Assembly: GCA_022701965.1 (NCBI GenBank)
Contig: JAKONL010000146.1
Coordinates: forward strand, 1 to 5,151
Length of the DNA stretch: 5,151 nt
Direction of reading: 5' to 3'
From: Burkholderiaceae bacterium
GTDB taxonomy: Bacteria > Pseudomonadota > Gammaproteobacteria > Burkholderiales > Burkholderiaceae
Part shown: piece after piece, positions 1 through 5,151 of the stretch
Layout: each line of letters begins with the position of its first letter
Position numbering within the stretch: position 1 is the stretch's first letter
The notes under the pieces: model-generated
What the model was told of the DNA's origin: nothing
Seen by the model: the letters and a program-made list of their open reading frames with translations, nothing else
Database searches by the model: none
Translations under genes and position numbers: made by a program

Positions 1-311
1 TCGCCGCACTGCCGGCCGGCACGGTCGACACCCTGCTCAAGCCGGAGAACAAGCCCACGCTCACCAAGGTGCTGACCTACCACGTGGTTCCGGGCCGTCT
101 GGACGCGGCAGCACTGATGCGCCTCATCGACGCCGGCGGCGGCAAGGCGATGCTCACGACCGCCGCGGGCGCCACGCTGACCGCGACGATGCGCGGCGGC
201 AACGTCTACGTGATGGACGCCAAGGGCGGCACGGCGATGGTGACGATCGCCAACGTCTACCAGTCCAACGGCGTGATCCACGTGGTCGACAAGGTCCTGC
301 TGCCGGCATGA
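1..311 (+). CDS. Fasciclin (FAS1) domain protein, C-terminal part
   Basis: The gene enters from the left edge of the window. The reading frame starting at base 3 gives 102 residues to a TGA at 309-311. The protein carries the hallmark C-terminal half of a FAS1 domain: LTYHVVPG at visible residues 24-31, in the region of the conserved YH motif, a beta-rich middle (ATLTATMRGGNVYVMD), and the closing box NGVIHVVDKVLLP at 89-101. FAS1 proteins are usually secreted or envelope proteins of about 150-190 residues in bacteria, with roles in adhesion or matrix interaction. Secretion cannot be tested here because the N-terminus is missing. The stop overlaps the start of the next gene as ATGA, so the two are probably cotranslated. 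A GTG at 69 could be mistaken for a start, but homologous FAS1 sequence continues upstream of it, so it is internal. The family call is secure; the specific function is unknown. Confidence 0.93.
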   Translation, partial: AALPAGTVDTLLKPENKPTLTKVLTYHVVPGRLDAAALMRLIDAGGGKAMLTTAAGATLTATMRGGNVYVMDAKGGTAMVTIANVYQSNGVIHVVDKVLLPA

Positions 312-550
312 CCGCCGTCGATCCGTCACGCTGCCCGCTGTGCGGCGAGCCGAATCGATGTGCAATGGAAGTTGCACGCAAGACCGGCTCGCCGGTCGAA
401 GCGTGCTGGTGCATGTCGGCGGAATTCCTGCCCGGCGTGCTGGACATGGTGCCGGCGCCGGCGCGCGGCTTAGCCTGCGTTTGCGCGTTCTGCGCCGCGG
501 GAGCGCCGGTACCCGCTCCCGATATCCAGGCTCCCGATACCCAGGATTAG
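308..550 (+). CDS. Small cysteine-rich CWC family protein
   Basis: An 80-residue protein with eight cysteines: CPLC at 9-12, C18, the signature CWC at 33-35, and CVCAFC at 57-62. The order CPLCGxPNxCAM followed by CWCM matches the small cysteine-rich CWC family of proteobacteria, whose function is not established. The paired cysteines suggest metal (zinc) binding, which is inference. The ATG at 308 overlaps the upstream fasciclin stop (ATGA). This fits translational coupling, as there is only a weak AAGG at 291-294, 13 bases upstream. The last residues, after the final cysteine, are a Pro/Asp/Gln tail containing a five-codon tandem duplication (APDIQ, APDTQ). The TAG stop overlaps the stop of the convergent peptidase gene. 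No signal peptide or membrane segment is visible, so a cytoplasmic location is likely. Confidence 0.88.
   Translation: MTAVDPSRCPLCGEPNRCAMEVARKTGSPVEACWCMSAEFLPGVLDMVPAPARGLACVCAFCAAGAPVPAPDIQAPDTQD
515..544 (+). repeat. 15-bp tandem duplication at the end of the CWC gene
   Basis: Two adjacent copies of a 15-bp unit, GCTCCCGATATCCAG at 515-529 and GCTCCCGATACCCAG at 530-544, differ at one base. The unit is five whole codons, so it keeps the reading frame and gives APDIQ followed by APDTQ near the C-terminus of the CWC protein. It lies just 3 bp before the overlapping stop codons of the two convergent genes. It is probably a slippage duplication in an unconstrained tail. Confidence 0.9.
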
Positions 551-1986
551 CTCTGGCTTTGCTGCGCCTGCAGCACGAGCTGATCCTGGTTCTGGTTCTG
601 CGTTTCGCTGAGACTGTGTCCGCCGTCCTGCAGCGCGATCTGGTCGCTGCCCTGGTTCTGCGACGGGGCCTGCGCCATGTCGGGCACCATCGACGGTGCC
701 GTCGAATCGGTCGTGGCGTCGTCGATCACGGCTTCCAGCGGCACGGCGAGCTCCGCGGCGACCTCCGCCTTCACCTGCATGCGCTGCTCGGTGATGACCT
801 GGTGGATGAACTGCAGCTTGCCGACCGCCGCGCGCGGCAGCACGAAGGGGTAGTAGTCGGGCTGGCCCATGCTGCGCGAGAGTTCGTTGAGCACGTTGGT
901 CAGACGCACCCAACCGTTGAGGAACTCCAGGAATTTCGTCGCGCCCGGATGGTCCGGCTGCCAGAGATCGGTGGGCTCGAAGAGGTCGTTCGACACCTCG
1001 ACGTTCGACGCGTCGACGCCAAAGCTCATCGCCGTGTCCGCCGTGTCGGCCATGTGGAGGTAGTGCGCCCACGTCTCGGCCCAGTCCTCCCACGGATGCG
1101 CGCTGGCGTAGCTGGTGACGAAGCGGCTGGTCCAGTCCACCGGCGGCCCGTTCTCGTAGTGCGTGCGCAGGGCGTCGGCGTAGCTCGCGCGTTCGTCGCC
1201 GAAGAGTTCGCGGTAGCCGTCGATCCACGGTGTCGGGAAGATCAGCTGGTCCCAGTAGAAGTGCCCGACCTCGTGGCGGAAGTGCCCGACGAGGGTGCGG
1301 TAGGGCTCGCGCATCTCGGCGCGGATGCGTTCGCGGACGGCGTCCTCGGCCTCCTCGACGTTGAGCGTGATGACGCCGTCCTCGTGGCCGGTGAGCACCT
1401 TGGGGCCTCCGGGGAGGTTGCTCAGGAAATCGAAGGCCAGGCCGTTCCTCGGATTCATGTGGCGCGTGACCACCGGCAGGCCCAGCACCAGCAACTGCGA
1501 CATCAGGCGGCGCTTGGCGAGTTCGAGCTTGCGCCAGAGTTCGTCGTTGCCCTGGATCGACATGTCGGGGATGGTGCGCGTCGTGCTGCACGCGAGACAG
1601 AAGCCCGGCGCCAGGCCGTCGGTGCAGAAGGACGCGCGATCGCCCGGACGCGGCGCCGGCACCATCCAGTTGCAGCGCGCGGCGCTCTCGTAGTTGGCGC
1701 AACGCCGCCACGCATGGCCTTCGCCGTCGCCGAAGTCGGTGTAGGTATCGGGTTCGGCGTCGGGGAACGCGGCAGGTGCGAGCGGCACCACGCCCAGGCT
1801 CTCGGTCACGTAGCCGAGCGGCGTCTGGCAGGCCAGGCACATCGTGTTGCCGAGGAAGACCGGACGTCCGCACTGACACTGGTAGGCACGGCTGATGGTC
1901 GGCGCGCGCAACTCGGCCGCGAGGGAGGGGGTTTCGGTGCGGGGCGCCATGGCGTCGGGAGAGCTGTCGTGAAAAAGGGAGTCCAT
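547..1986 (-). CDS. Putative zinc-binding metallopeptidase with N-terminal zinc ribbon
   Basis: A 479-residue protein, reading from the ATG at 1986 to the TAA at 549-547. Residues 37-53 hold CxC and CxxC pairs typical of a zinc ribbon. A second cysteine group follows at 96, 105, 121, 130 and 133 (the last two as CLAC). The catalytic signature HEVGH is at 238-242, within GHFRHEVGHFYWDQL: two zinc-ligand histidines and the glutamate base. Downstream blocks such as FGDERASYADAL (262-273) and the Trp-rich WEDWAETWAHYLHM (299-312) resemble the family of putative zinc-binding peptidases with an N-terminal zinc-ribbon region (Pfam Peptidase_Mx type). Their substrates are unknown. There is no signal peptide or membrane segment, so it should be cytoplasmic. 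The frame stays open upstream to 2148, but those 54 extra residues lack domain character and would overlap the divergent transporter gene, so 1986 is preferred; its ribosome site is weak. An in-frame ATG 12 codons later is an alternative. Residues from about 425 form an unusual Ser/Gln/Asn-rich tail. Confidence 0.88.
   Translation of the reverse strand: MDSLFHDSSPDAMAPRTETPSLAAELRAPTISRAYQCQCGRPVFLGNTMCLACQTPLGYVTESLGVVPLAPAAFPDAEPDTYTDFGDGEGHAWRRCANYESAARCNWMVPAPRPGDRASFCTDGLAPGFCLACSTTRTIPDMSIQGNDELWRKLELAKRRLMSQLLVLGLPVVTRHMNPRNGLAFDFLSNLPGGPKVLTGHEDGVITLNVEEAEDAVRERIRAEMREPYRTLVGHFRHEVGHFYWDQLIFPTPWIDGYRELFGDERASYADALRTHYENGPPVDWTSRFVTSYASAHPWEDWAETWAHYLHMADTADTAMSFGVDASNVEVSNDLFEPTDLWQPDHPGATKFLEFLNGWVRLTNVLNELSRSMGQPDYYPFVLPRAAVGKLQFIHQVITEQRMQVKAEVAAELAVPLEAVIDDATTDSTAPSMVPDMAQAPSQNQGSDQIALQDGGHSLSETQNQNQDQLVLQAQQSQS
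568..662 (-). repeat. Imperfect 60-bp-period repeat in the peptidase tail
   Basis: Bases 568-602 and 628-662 are similar, about 27 of 35 positions by eye, and offset by exactly 60 bp. Both begin CTGCAGC and end CTGGTTCTGCG on the + strand. In the peptidase frame this is a 20-residue period: QNQGSDQIALQ at residues 443-453 and QNQNQDQLVLQ at 463-473, with 7 of 11 residues identical. It looks like an old internal duplication in a low-complexity Gln/Asn-rich C-terminus. Confidence 0.75.
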
Positions 1987-2134
1987 GGCGTCGTCTCGTC
2001 TGTGTTGATGCTTGGCCGGGATTCTGAAGGCGCTCTCCTGCGACCCCGACGCGCAAACACCGATATCTTCGTAGGACAGGCCAGCCAGACTTGCACGCCT
2101 CCCGTGCTCCTCGATTGCCGCGTCTCCCGCTCCC
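1987..2134. other. Divergent intergenic region between peptidase and MFS genes
   Basis: This 148-bp gap separates the starts of two genes that read away from each other, so promoters for both must lie here or overlap the coding starts. I see no convincing -35/-10 pair on either strand. The best leftward candidate is a weak GTGCAA/TACGAA pair with 17-bp spacing (three of six matches each) around 2070-2100. The + strand has an isolated TTGATG near 2003 with no good -10. No clear operator palindrome, terminator or Shine-Dalgarno sequence before the ATG at 2135 was found. The role is inferred from gene orientation. Confidence 0.45.
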
Positions 2135-3604
2135 ATGACTGCCCACACCCCGCCGCCTTCCCTCCGAGAAAAGTACGGCGAACGCTATCGCTGGCTCCTG
2201 CTGATCTCGGTGATGGTCGGCGTGATGGCGTCGATCATGTCCTCGACCATCGTCAACGTGGCGATCCCCGGCATGAGCCACTATTTCGCGCTCGGCCAGG
2301 AGCGCGCGCAGTGGGTGAGCTCTGGCTTCATGGTGGCGATGACGGTGTCGATGCTCACCACGCCGTGGCTGCTGTCGCGCTACGGCTACCGGCGCACCTA
2401 CGTCGGCACGATGGTGCTGCTGCTGGCCGGCGGCATCGCCGGCGGACTGGCCGACGACTTCTCGCTGGTGCTGGCCGCGCGCATCGCCGAAGGCCTTGCG
2501 GCCGGCGTCGTCCAGCCGATCCCGGCCATCATCATCCTGCGGGCGTTCGAGCCGCACGAACAGGGTCGCGCGAGCGGCATCTTCGGCATGGGCGTGGTGC
2601 TGGCCCCGGCGATCGGCCCGAGCATCGGCGGCGTGCTCATCGACCTGTTCGGCTGGCGCTCGATCTTCTTCATGGTGGTGCCGTTCTGCCTGGTCTCGAT
2701 CTGGCTGGCCTACCGGTTCGTGCCGACCACCGCGCCCGGCGGCGTCGCGGCGGCGCGGGACACCGGGCTCGACTGGCGCGGCCTGGCGATCGGCACCGTC
2801 GGCACGCTGTGCCTGCTCAACGGGCTGGTGGCCCTGCGCGGCGAGTCGCCGGTCGAGGCGCTGGTACTGCTGGCCGCCGCGGCCGCCTCGCTGGTGGCCT
2901 TCATCAGGCTGCAGCGCCGCATGACCGCCGCCGGCGGCGCGCCGCTGATGAACATGGGACTGTTCGGCTACCGGCAGTTCGCGATGGGCAGCGTCGTCGC
3001 CTTCATCTACGGTGCTGCGCTGTTCGGCTCGACCTACCTGCTGCCGGTCTACATGCAGGTCGCGCTGCACCTGTCGGCCTCGCACGTGGGCACCATCATG
3101 CTGCCGGCGGGCATCGTGCTGGCCTTCACCATCGCGATGGTCGGCCGGCTCGCCGACCGCAAGCCGACCTGGCTGCTGGTGAGCATCGGGCTGGCGCTGC
3201 TGGCGCTGTCGTTCTCGCTGATGTTCACCCTGTCCCTGGGCAGCACGCTGTGGCTGCTGGTGGCCTTCGCGACCGTCGGACGCATCGGCCTCGGTTTCAT
3301 CCTGCCCTCGCTCAACCTCGGCGCGATGCGGCCGCTGGCCAAGCCGCTGATCCCGCAGGGCGCGAGCGCCATCAGCTTCATCCGCATGCTCGGCGGCGCG
3401 GCCGGCGTGAGCCTGTGCGCGATCGCGCTCGAATGGCGCCTGGCCGCCAACGGCGATACCCTCGCGCAGGCGACGACCAGCCCCGCGCGGCTCACGGCCT
3501 TCAACGAGGTCTTCATGATGCTGGCCGCACTCTGCGCGATCGCGCTGCTGGCGGCCTGGCAACTCCGCGATCCGCTTCGCGACGGCGACCAAGAGGCCCC
3601 TTGA
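2135..3604 (+). CDS. MFS efflux transporter, DHA2 (EmrB/QacA-like) family
   Basis: A 489-residue inner-membrane protein, the usual size for 14-helix proton-coupled drug exporters. It has a short charged N-terminus (1-19), then TM1 with the DHA2 signature STIVNVAIP at 37-45. Arg-rich loop motif YGYRRTYV lies at 83-90, helix 4 at about 110-138, and the antiporter motif C at 151-166 (GMGVVLAPAIGPSIGG), followed by LFGWRSIFF. A central loop (196-213) and two extra helices (about 215-258) set the DHA2 architecture. The second-half loop GRLADRK is at 337-343. The family expels hydrophobic drugs, dyes or metabolites; the substrate here cannot be read from sequence. In the TM1 motif, the Asp usually found two residues before the Thr is Ser36. 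No EmrA-type membrane fusion partner or outer-membrane channel is adjacent. The ATG at 2135 lacks an obvious ribosome site, but the N-terminus is family-like. It is followed after 2 bp by the amidotransferase gene, so the two are probably one operon. Confidence 0.93.
   Translation: MTAHTPPPSLREKYGERYRWLLLISVMVGVMASIMSSTIVNVAIPGMSHYFALGQERAQWVSSGFMVAMTVSMLTTPWLLSRYGYRRTYVGTMVLLLAGGIAGGLADDFSLVLAARIAEGLAAGVVQPIPAIIILRAFEPHEQGRASGIFGMGVVLAPAIGPSIGGVLIDLFGWRSIFFMVVPFCLVSIWLAYRFVPTTAPGGVAAARDTGLDWRGLAIGTVGTLCLLNGLVALRGESPVEALVLLAAAAASLVAFIRLQRRMTAAGGAPLMNMGLFGYRQFAMGSVVAFIYGAALFGSTYLLPVYMQVALHLSASHVGTIMLPAGIVLAFTIAMVGRLADRKPTWLLVSIGLALLALSFSLMFTLSLGSTLWLLVAFATVGRIGLGFILPSLNLGAMRPLAKPLIPQGASAISFIRMLGGAAGVSLCAIALEWRLAANGDTLAQATTSPARLTAFNEVFMMLAALCAIALLAAWQLRDPLRDGDQEAP
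3591..3596 (+). promoter_or_regulatory. Ribosome binding site for the amidotransferase
   Basis: AAGAGG lies inside the last codons of the MFS gene, 10 bases before the ATG at 3607. It supports that ATG as the start, which is also required to place Cys at residue 2 of the amidotransferase. Confidence 0.6.
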
Positions 3605-3606
3605 CC

Positions 3607-4371
3607 ATGTGCCAGCTGCTCGGAATGAACGCCAACACGCCGACCGACGTGAACTTCAGCTTCGCGGGATTCGCCCAGCGCGGGGGTCGCACCGACCATC
3701 ACGCCGACGGCTGGGGCATCGCCTTCTTCGAGGATCGCGGCCTGCGGCATTTCGTCGACCACCTGCCCGCTGCCGATTCGCCGGTGGCCGAGCTGATCCG
3801 CCGCTACCCGATCCAGAGCCGCAACGTGGTGGCGCACATCCGCAAGGCGACCCAGGGCCAGGTCAACCTGCAGAACTGCCATCCGTTCGTGCGCGAGCTC
3901 TGGGGCCGCTACTGGGTCTTCGCGCACAACGGCGACCTGAAGGATTTCCGGCCGCGCCTGCACGGCAGCTTCCATCCCGTGGGCGACACCGACAGCGAGC
4001 ACGCGTTCTGCTGGCTGATGCAGGAGCTCGCCAAGTCCCATGCCGACGTGCCGAGCATCGCCGAGCTCACCCTGACCCTGCGCGAACTCGCGCCTCGCGC
4101 GGCGCGCCACGGCACCTTCAACTTCATGCTGTCGAACGGTCAGGCGCTGTGGTCGCATGCGTCGACGAATCTCTGGTACATCGAGCGCCAGCATCCGTTC
4201 GACCTCGCGCACCTGGCCGACGAGGACGTGGCGATCGACTTCGCGCAGCACACCACGCCGGAAGACCGGGTGGCAGTGATCGTGACCGCGCCGCTCACGA
4301 CCGACGAGACGTGGACGGCGTTTGCTCCGGGTGAGTTGGCGGTGTTCGTGGACGGCAGCCGCAGGGGCTGA
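3607..4371 (+). CDS. yafJ: Class II glutamine amidotransferase, YafJ type
   Basis: A 254-residue protein, essentially the same length as E. coli YafJ (about 255) and similar to it from end to end. It opens with MCQLLGM: Cys2 is the N-terminal nucleophile once Met1 is removed, so the start is fixed. The glutaminase (Ntn-hydrolase) motifs follow in order: RGG at 25-27, DGWGI at 34-38, HIRKAT at 77-82, the oxyanion Asn-Gly in AHNGDL at 106-111, and GDTDSE at 126-131. The family C-terminal blocks STNLWYI (186-192), DFAQHTTPED (211-220) and PLTTDETW (229-236) are present. Such enzymes hydrolyse glutamine to glutamate and ammonia, but no synthase domain is attached and YafJ's physiological acceptor is not established. 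The related EgtC enzyme acts on a gamma-glutamyl intermediate of ergothioneine synthesis, but no other egt gene is visible. It is cytosolic, starts 2 bp after the MFS stop and is likely cotranscribed with it. Confidence 0.95.
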   Translation: MCQLLGMNANTPTDVNFSFAGFAQRGGRTDHHADGWGIAFFEDRGLRHFVDHLPAADSPVAELIRRYPIQSRNVVAHIRKATQGQVNLQNCHPFVRELWGRYWVFAHNGDLKDFRPRLHGSFHPVGDTDSEHAFCWLMQELAKSHADVPSIAELTLTLRELAPRAARHGTFNFMLSNGQALWSHASTNLWYIERQHPFDLAHLADEDVAIDFAQHTTPEDRVAVIVTAPLTTDETWTAFAPGELAVFVDGSRRG

Positions 4372-4385
4372 GACGGCTGTCGCGC

Positions 4386-4410
4386 GAACGCAACAGCAGC
4401 GTTCTTTCCT
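4386..4410 (+). terminator. Possible short Rho-independent terminator
   Basis: A perfect 6-bp stem, GAACGC at 4386-4391 pairing with GCGTTC at 4399-4404, encloses a 7-base loop and is followed by TTTCCT. It begins 14 bp after the amidotransferase stop, where the MFS-amidotransferase transcript should end. The stem is short and the T-run is interrupted, so it is only a moderate candidate. Confidence 0.4.
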
Positions 4411-4442
4411 ACAAATCAACCGAAAGTATCAATGGGCAAAAG

Positions 4443-4461
4443 GATAATAACGGTTCTCATT
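4443..4461 (+). promoter_or_regulatory. Probable Fur box upstream of TonB receptor
   Basis: GATAATAACGGTTCTCATT resembles the ferric uptake regulator site. The GATAAT half is exact, and the TTCTCATT half is common in Fur sites of proteobacterial iron genes. It matches the classic 19-bp palindrome at about 11 positions, and it sits 29 bp before the receptor ATG in a locally AT-rich stretch. GATAAT at 4443-4448 could also serve as the -10 element, which would let bound Fur block RNA polymerase under iron-rich conditions. No good -35 is visible. Regulation is inferred. Confidence 0.55.
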
Positions 4462-4482
4462 TGTACTACCGCTCGCATTTGC

Positions 4483-4487
4483 AGGAA
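4483..4487 (+). promoter_or_regulatory. Ribosome binding site of the TonB receptor
   Basis: AGGAA lies 3 bases before the ATG at 4491, somewhat closer than ideal. It supports this start, which is also the one that gives a complete signal peptide. Confidence 0.45.
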
Positions 4488-4490
4488 TCC

Positions 4491-5151
4491 ATGTCGTCTT
4501 TCGCCTTCCCACTCCGCCCGGTGACGATCGCCGCCGCCCTGGCGCTTCAGGCCGTCGCCGCACTGGCGCAGACCACCACGGCCGACCCGGCCTCCCTTTC
4601 GACCGTGACCGTCGAGGCCAGTGCCGACGCGTCCGCCGAAGGTCTCGCCAAGCCGTTCGCGGGCGGCCAGGTGGCGCGCGGTGCGCGGGCCGGCATCCTG
4701 GGCACGCAGGACCTGATGAATTCGCCGTTTTCCTCGACCAGCTATACCAACGAACTGATCCAGAACCAGCAGGCCCGCAGCGTCGCCGACGTGCTGCAGA
4801 ACGATCCGTCGGTGCGGATCGCCCGCGGCTTCGGCAACTTCCAGGAGTCGTACTTCATTCGCGGCTTCATCGTCAATTCGGACGACATCGCCTACAACGG
4901 CCTCTACGGCCTGCTGCCGCGGCAGTACATCTCGTCGGAACTGTTCGAGCGCGTCGAAGTGCTGCGCGGTGCCAGCGCCTTCCTGAACGGCGCGGCGCCG
5001 ACGGGCGGAGGCATCGGCGGCAACATCAACCTGCTGCCCAAGCGCGCGCCCAGCGAGCCGCTCACGCAGGTGACGGCCGGCGTCTCCAGCGGCTCCCAGG
5101 CCTACGTCGCCACCGATCTCGCGCGCCGCTTCGGACCCGACCAGAGCACCG
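4491..5151 (+). CDS. TonB-dependent siderophore receptor, N-terminal part
   Basis: The frame is open from the ATG at 4491 to the right edge, giving 220 residues of a protein that is normally around 700-800. Residues 1-26 are a signal peptide: Arg9, a hydrophobic core (VTIAAALALQAVAAL), and a probable cleavage in ALA-Q after residue 26. A TonB box-like STVTVEA is at 37-43. The plug domain follows: SVADVLQNDPSV at 97-108, then FIRGF at 122-126 and LFERVEVLRGASAFLNG at 151-167. Next comes the Gly-rich GGGIGGNINLLPKRA at 172-186, typical of ferric-siderophore receptors of the FhuA/FpvA/FoxA type. The 22-strand barrel lies beyond the window. Only about 60 residues separate the mature N-terminus from the plug, so there is no FecA-like signalling domain and the receptor should not itself signal to an anti-sigma factor. 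It acts in the outer membrane with TonB-ExbB-ExbD. A probable Fur site upstream suggests iron repression. The siderophore cannot be deduced. Confidence 0.95.
   Translation, partial: MSSFAFPLRPVTIAAALALQAVAALAQTTTADPASLSTVTVEASADASAEGLAKPFAGGQVARGARAGILGTQDLMNSPFSSTSYTNELIQNQQARSVADVLQNDPSVRIARGFGNFQESYFIRGFIVNSDDIAYNGLYGLLPRQYISSELFERVEVLRGASAFLNGAAPTGGGIGGNINLLPKRAPSEPLTQVTAGVSSGSQAYVATDLARRFGPDQST

Noticed and set aside
69..311. GTG at 69 as the start of a short fasciclin-like gene
   Set aside because: FAS1-like sequence continues in frame to the left edge, so this is an internal valine of a longer protein.
1987..2148. A 54-residue N-terminal extension of the peptidase
   Set aside because: It overlaps the start of the divergent MFS gene, shows no domain or signal peptide, and would leave no promoter space. 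The ATG at 1986 comes shortly before the zinc-ribbon region.
470..3592. A - strand open frame of about 1040 residues
   Set aside because: It runs antisense to the MFS gene and out of frame with the peptidase. Its composition (Arg, His, Gln, Asp, Gly repeats) is typical of a shadow frame, and no domain is recognisable.
340..4371. A single + strand frame without stops for more than 4 kb, as if a 1343-residue fusion ended in the amidotransferase
   Set aside because: Only the part from 3607 is a recognisable protein. The upstream part is Arg/His/Ala-rich antisense or out-of-frame translation of the CWC, peptidase and MFS genes, produced by high GC and strong codon bias. Cys2 must be N-terminal for the amidotransferase to work.
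3049..4419. A - strand open frame of about 456 residues over the MFS end and amidotransferase
   Set aside because: It is a mirror of two well-supported genes and has no recognisable motif of its own.
1..5151. Mobile element, CRISPR array, tRNA/rRNA gene or defence system
   Set aside because: No transposase or integrase, terminal inverted repeats, spaced direct repeats or tRNA-like sequence could be found by eye. All coding regions fall into known housekeeping or accessory families.

Overview
This is a high-GC proteobacterial chromosomal window with tightly packed genes. The gene set is a DHA2-type efflux pump, a YafJ-type amidotransferase, a zinc-ribbon putative metallopeptidase, a CWC-type cysteine-rich protein and a Fur-type TonB receptor promoter. 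Together with the codon usage (almost always G or C in third position) this best fits a betaproteobacterium of the order Burkholderiales, for example a Comamonadaceae relative such as Variovorax. That placement comes from general familiarity with such genes and not from a search.

Layout. (1) Bases 1-311, + strand: the C-terminal end of a fasciclin (FAS1) domain protein. It overlaps by an ATGA junction with (2) 308-550, + strand, a small cysteine-rich CWC-family protein. (3) 547-1986, - strand: a large putative zinc-dependent metallopeptidase with N-terminal zinc-ribbon cysteines, an HEVGH site and a Gln/Asn-rich repeated tail. It converges on the CWC gene so closely that their stop codons overlap by 4 bp. 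(4) 1987-2134: a divergent intergenic region. (5) 2135-3604, + strand: a 14-helix-type MFS drug transporter, followed after 2 bp by (6) 3607-4371, + strand, a YafJ-like class II glutamine amidotransferase. (7) 4372-4490: a small hairpin that may be a terminator, then an AT-richer promoter region with a probable Fur site. (8) 4491 to the window end, + strand: the N-terminal 220 residues of a TonB-dependent siderophore receptor, with signal peptide, TonB box and plug domain.

How the genes relate. There are three likely transcription units reading right (FAS1-CWC, MFS-GATase, TonB receptor) and one reading left (the peptidase). The only functional link the sequence itself supports is translational or operon coupling within the first two rightward units. 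The TonB receptor looks independently iron-controlled. All genes belong to recognisable families, and I see no mobile element, CRISPR array, RNA gene or clear sign of a new defence or biosynthetic system. The most unusual details are the repeat-bearing tail of the peptidase, the 15-bp tandem duplication at the end of the CWC gene with the overlapping convergent stops, and a replaced acidic residue in the first helix of the MFS protein.
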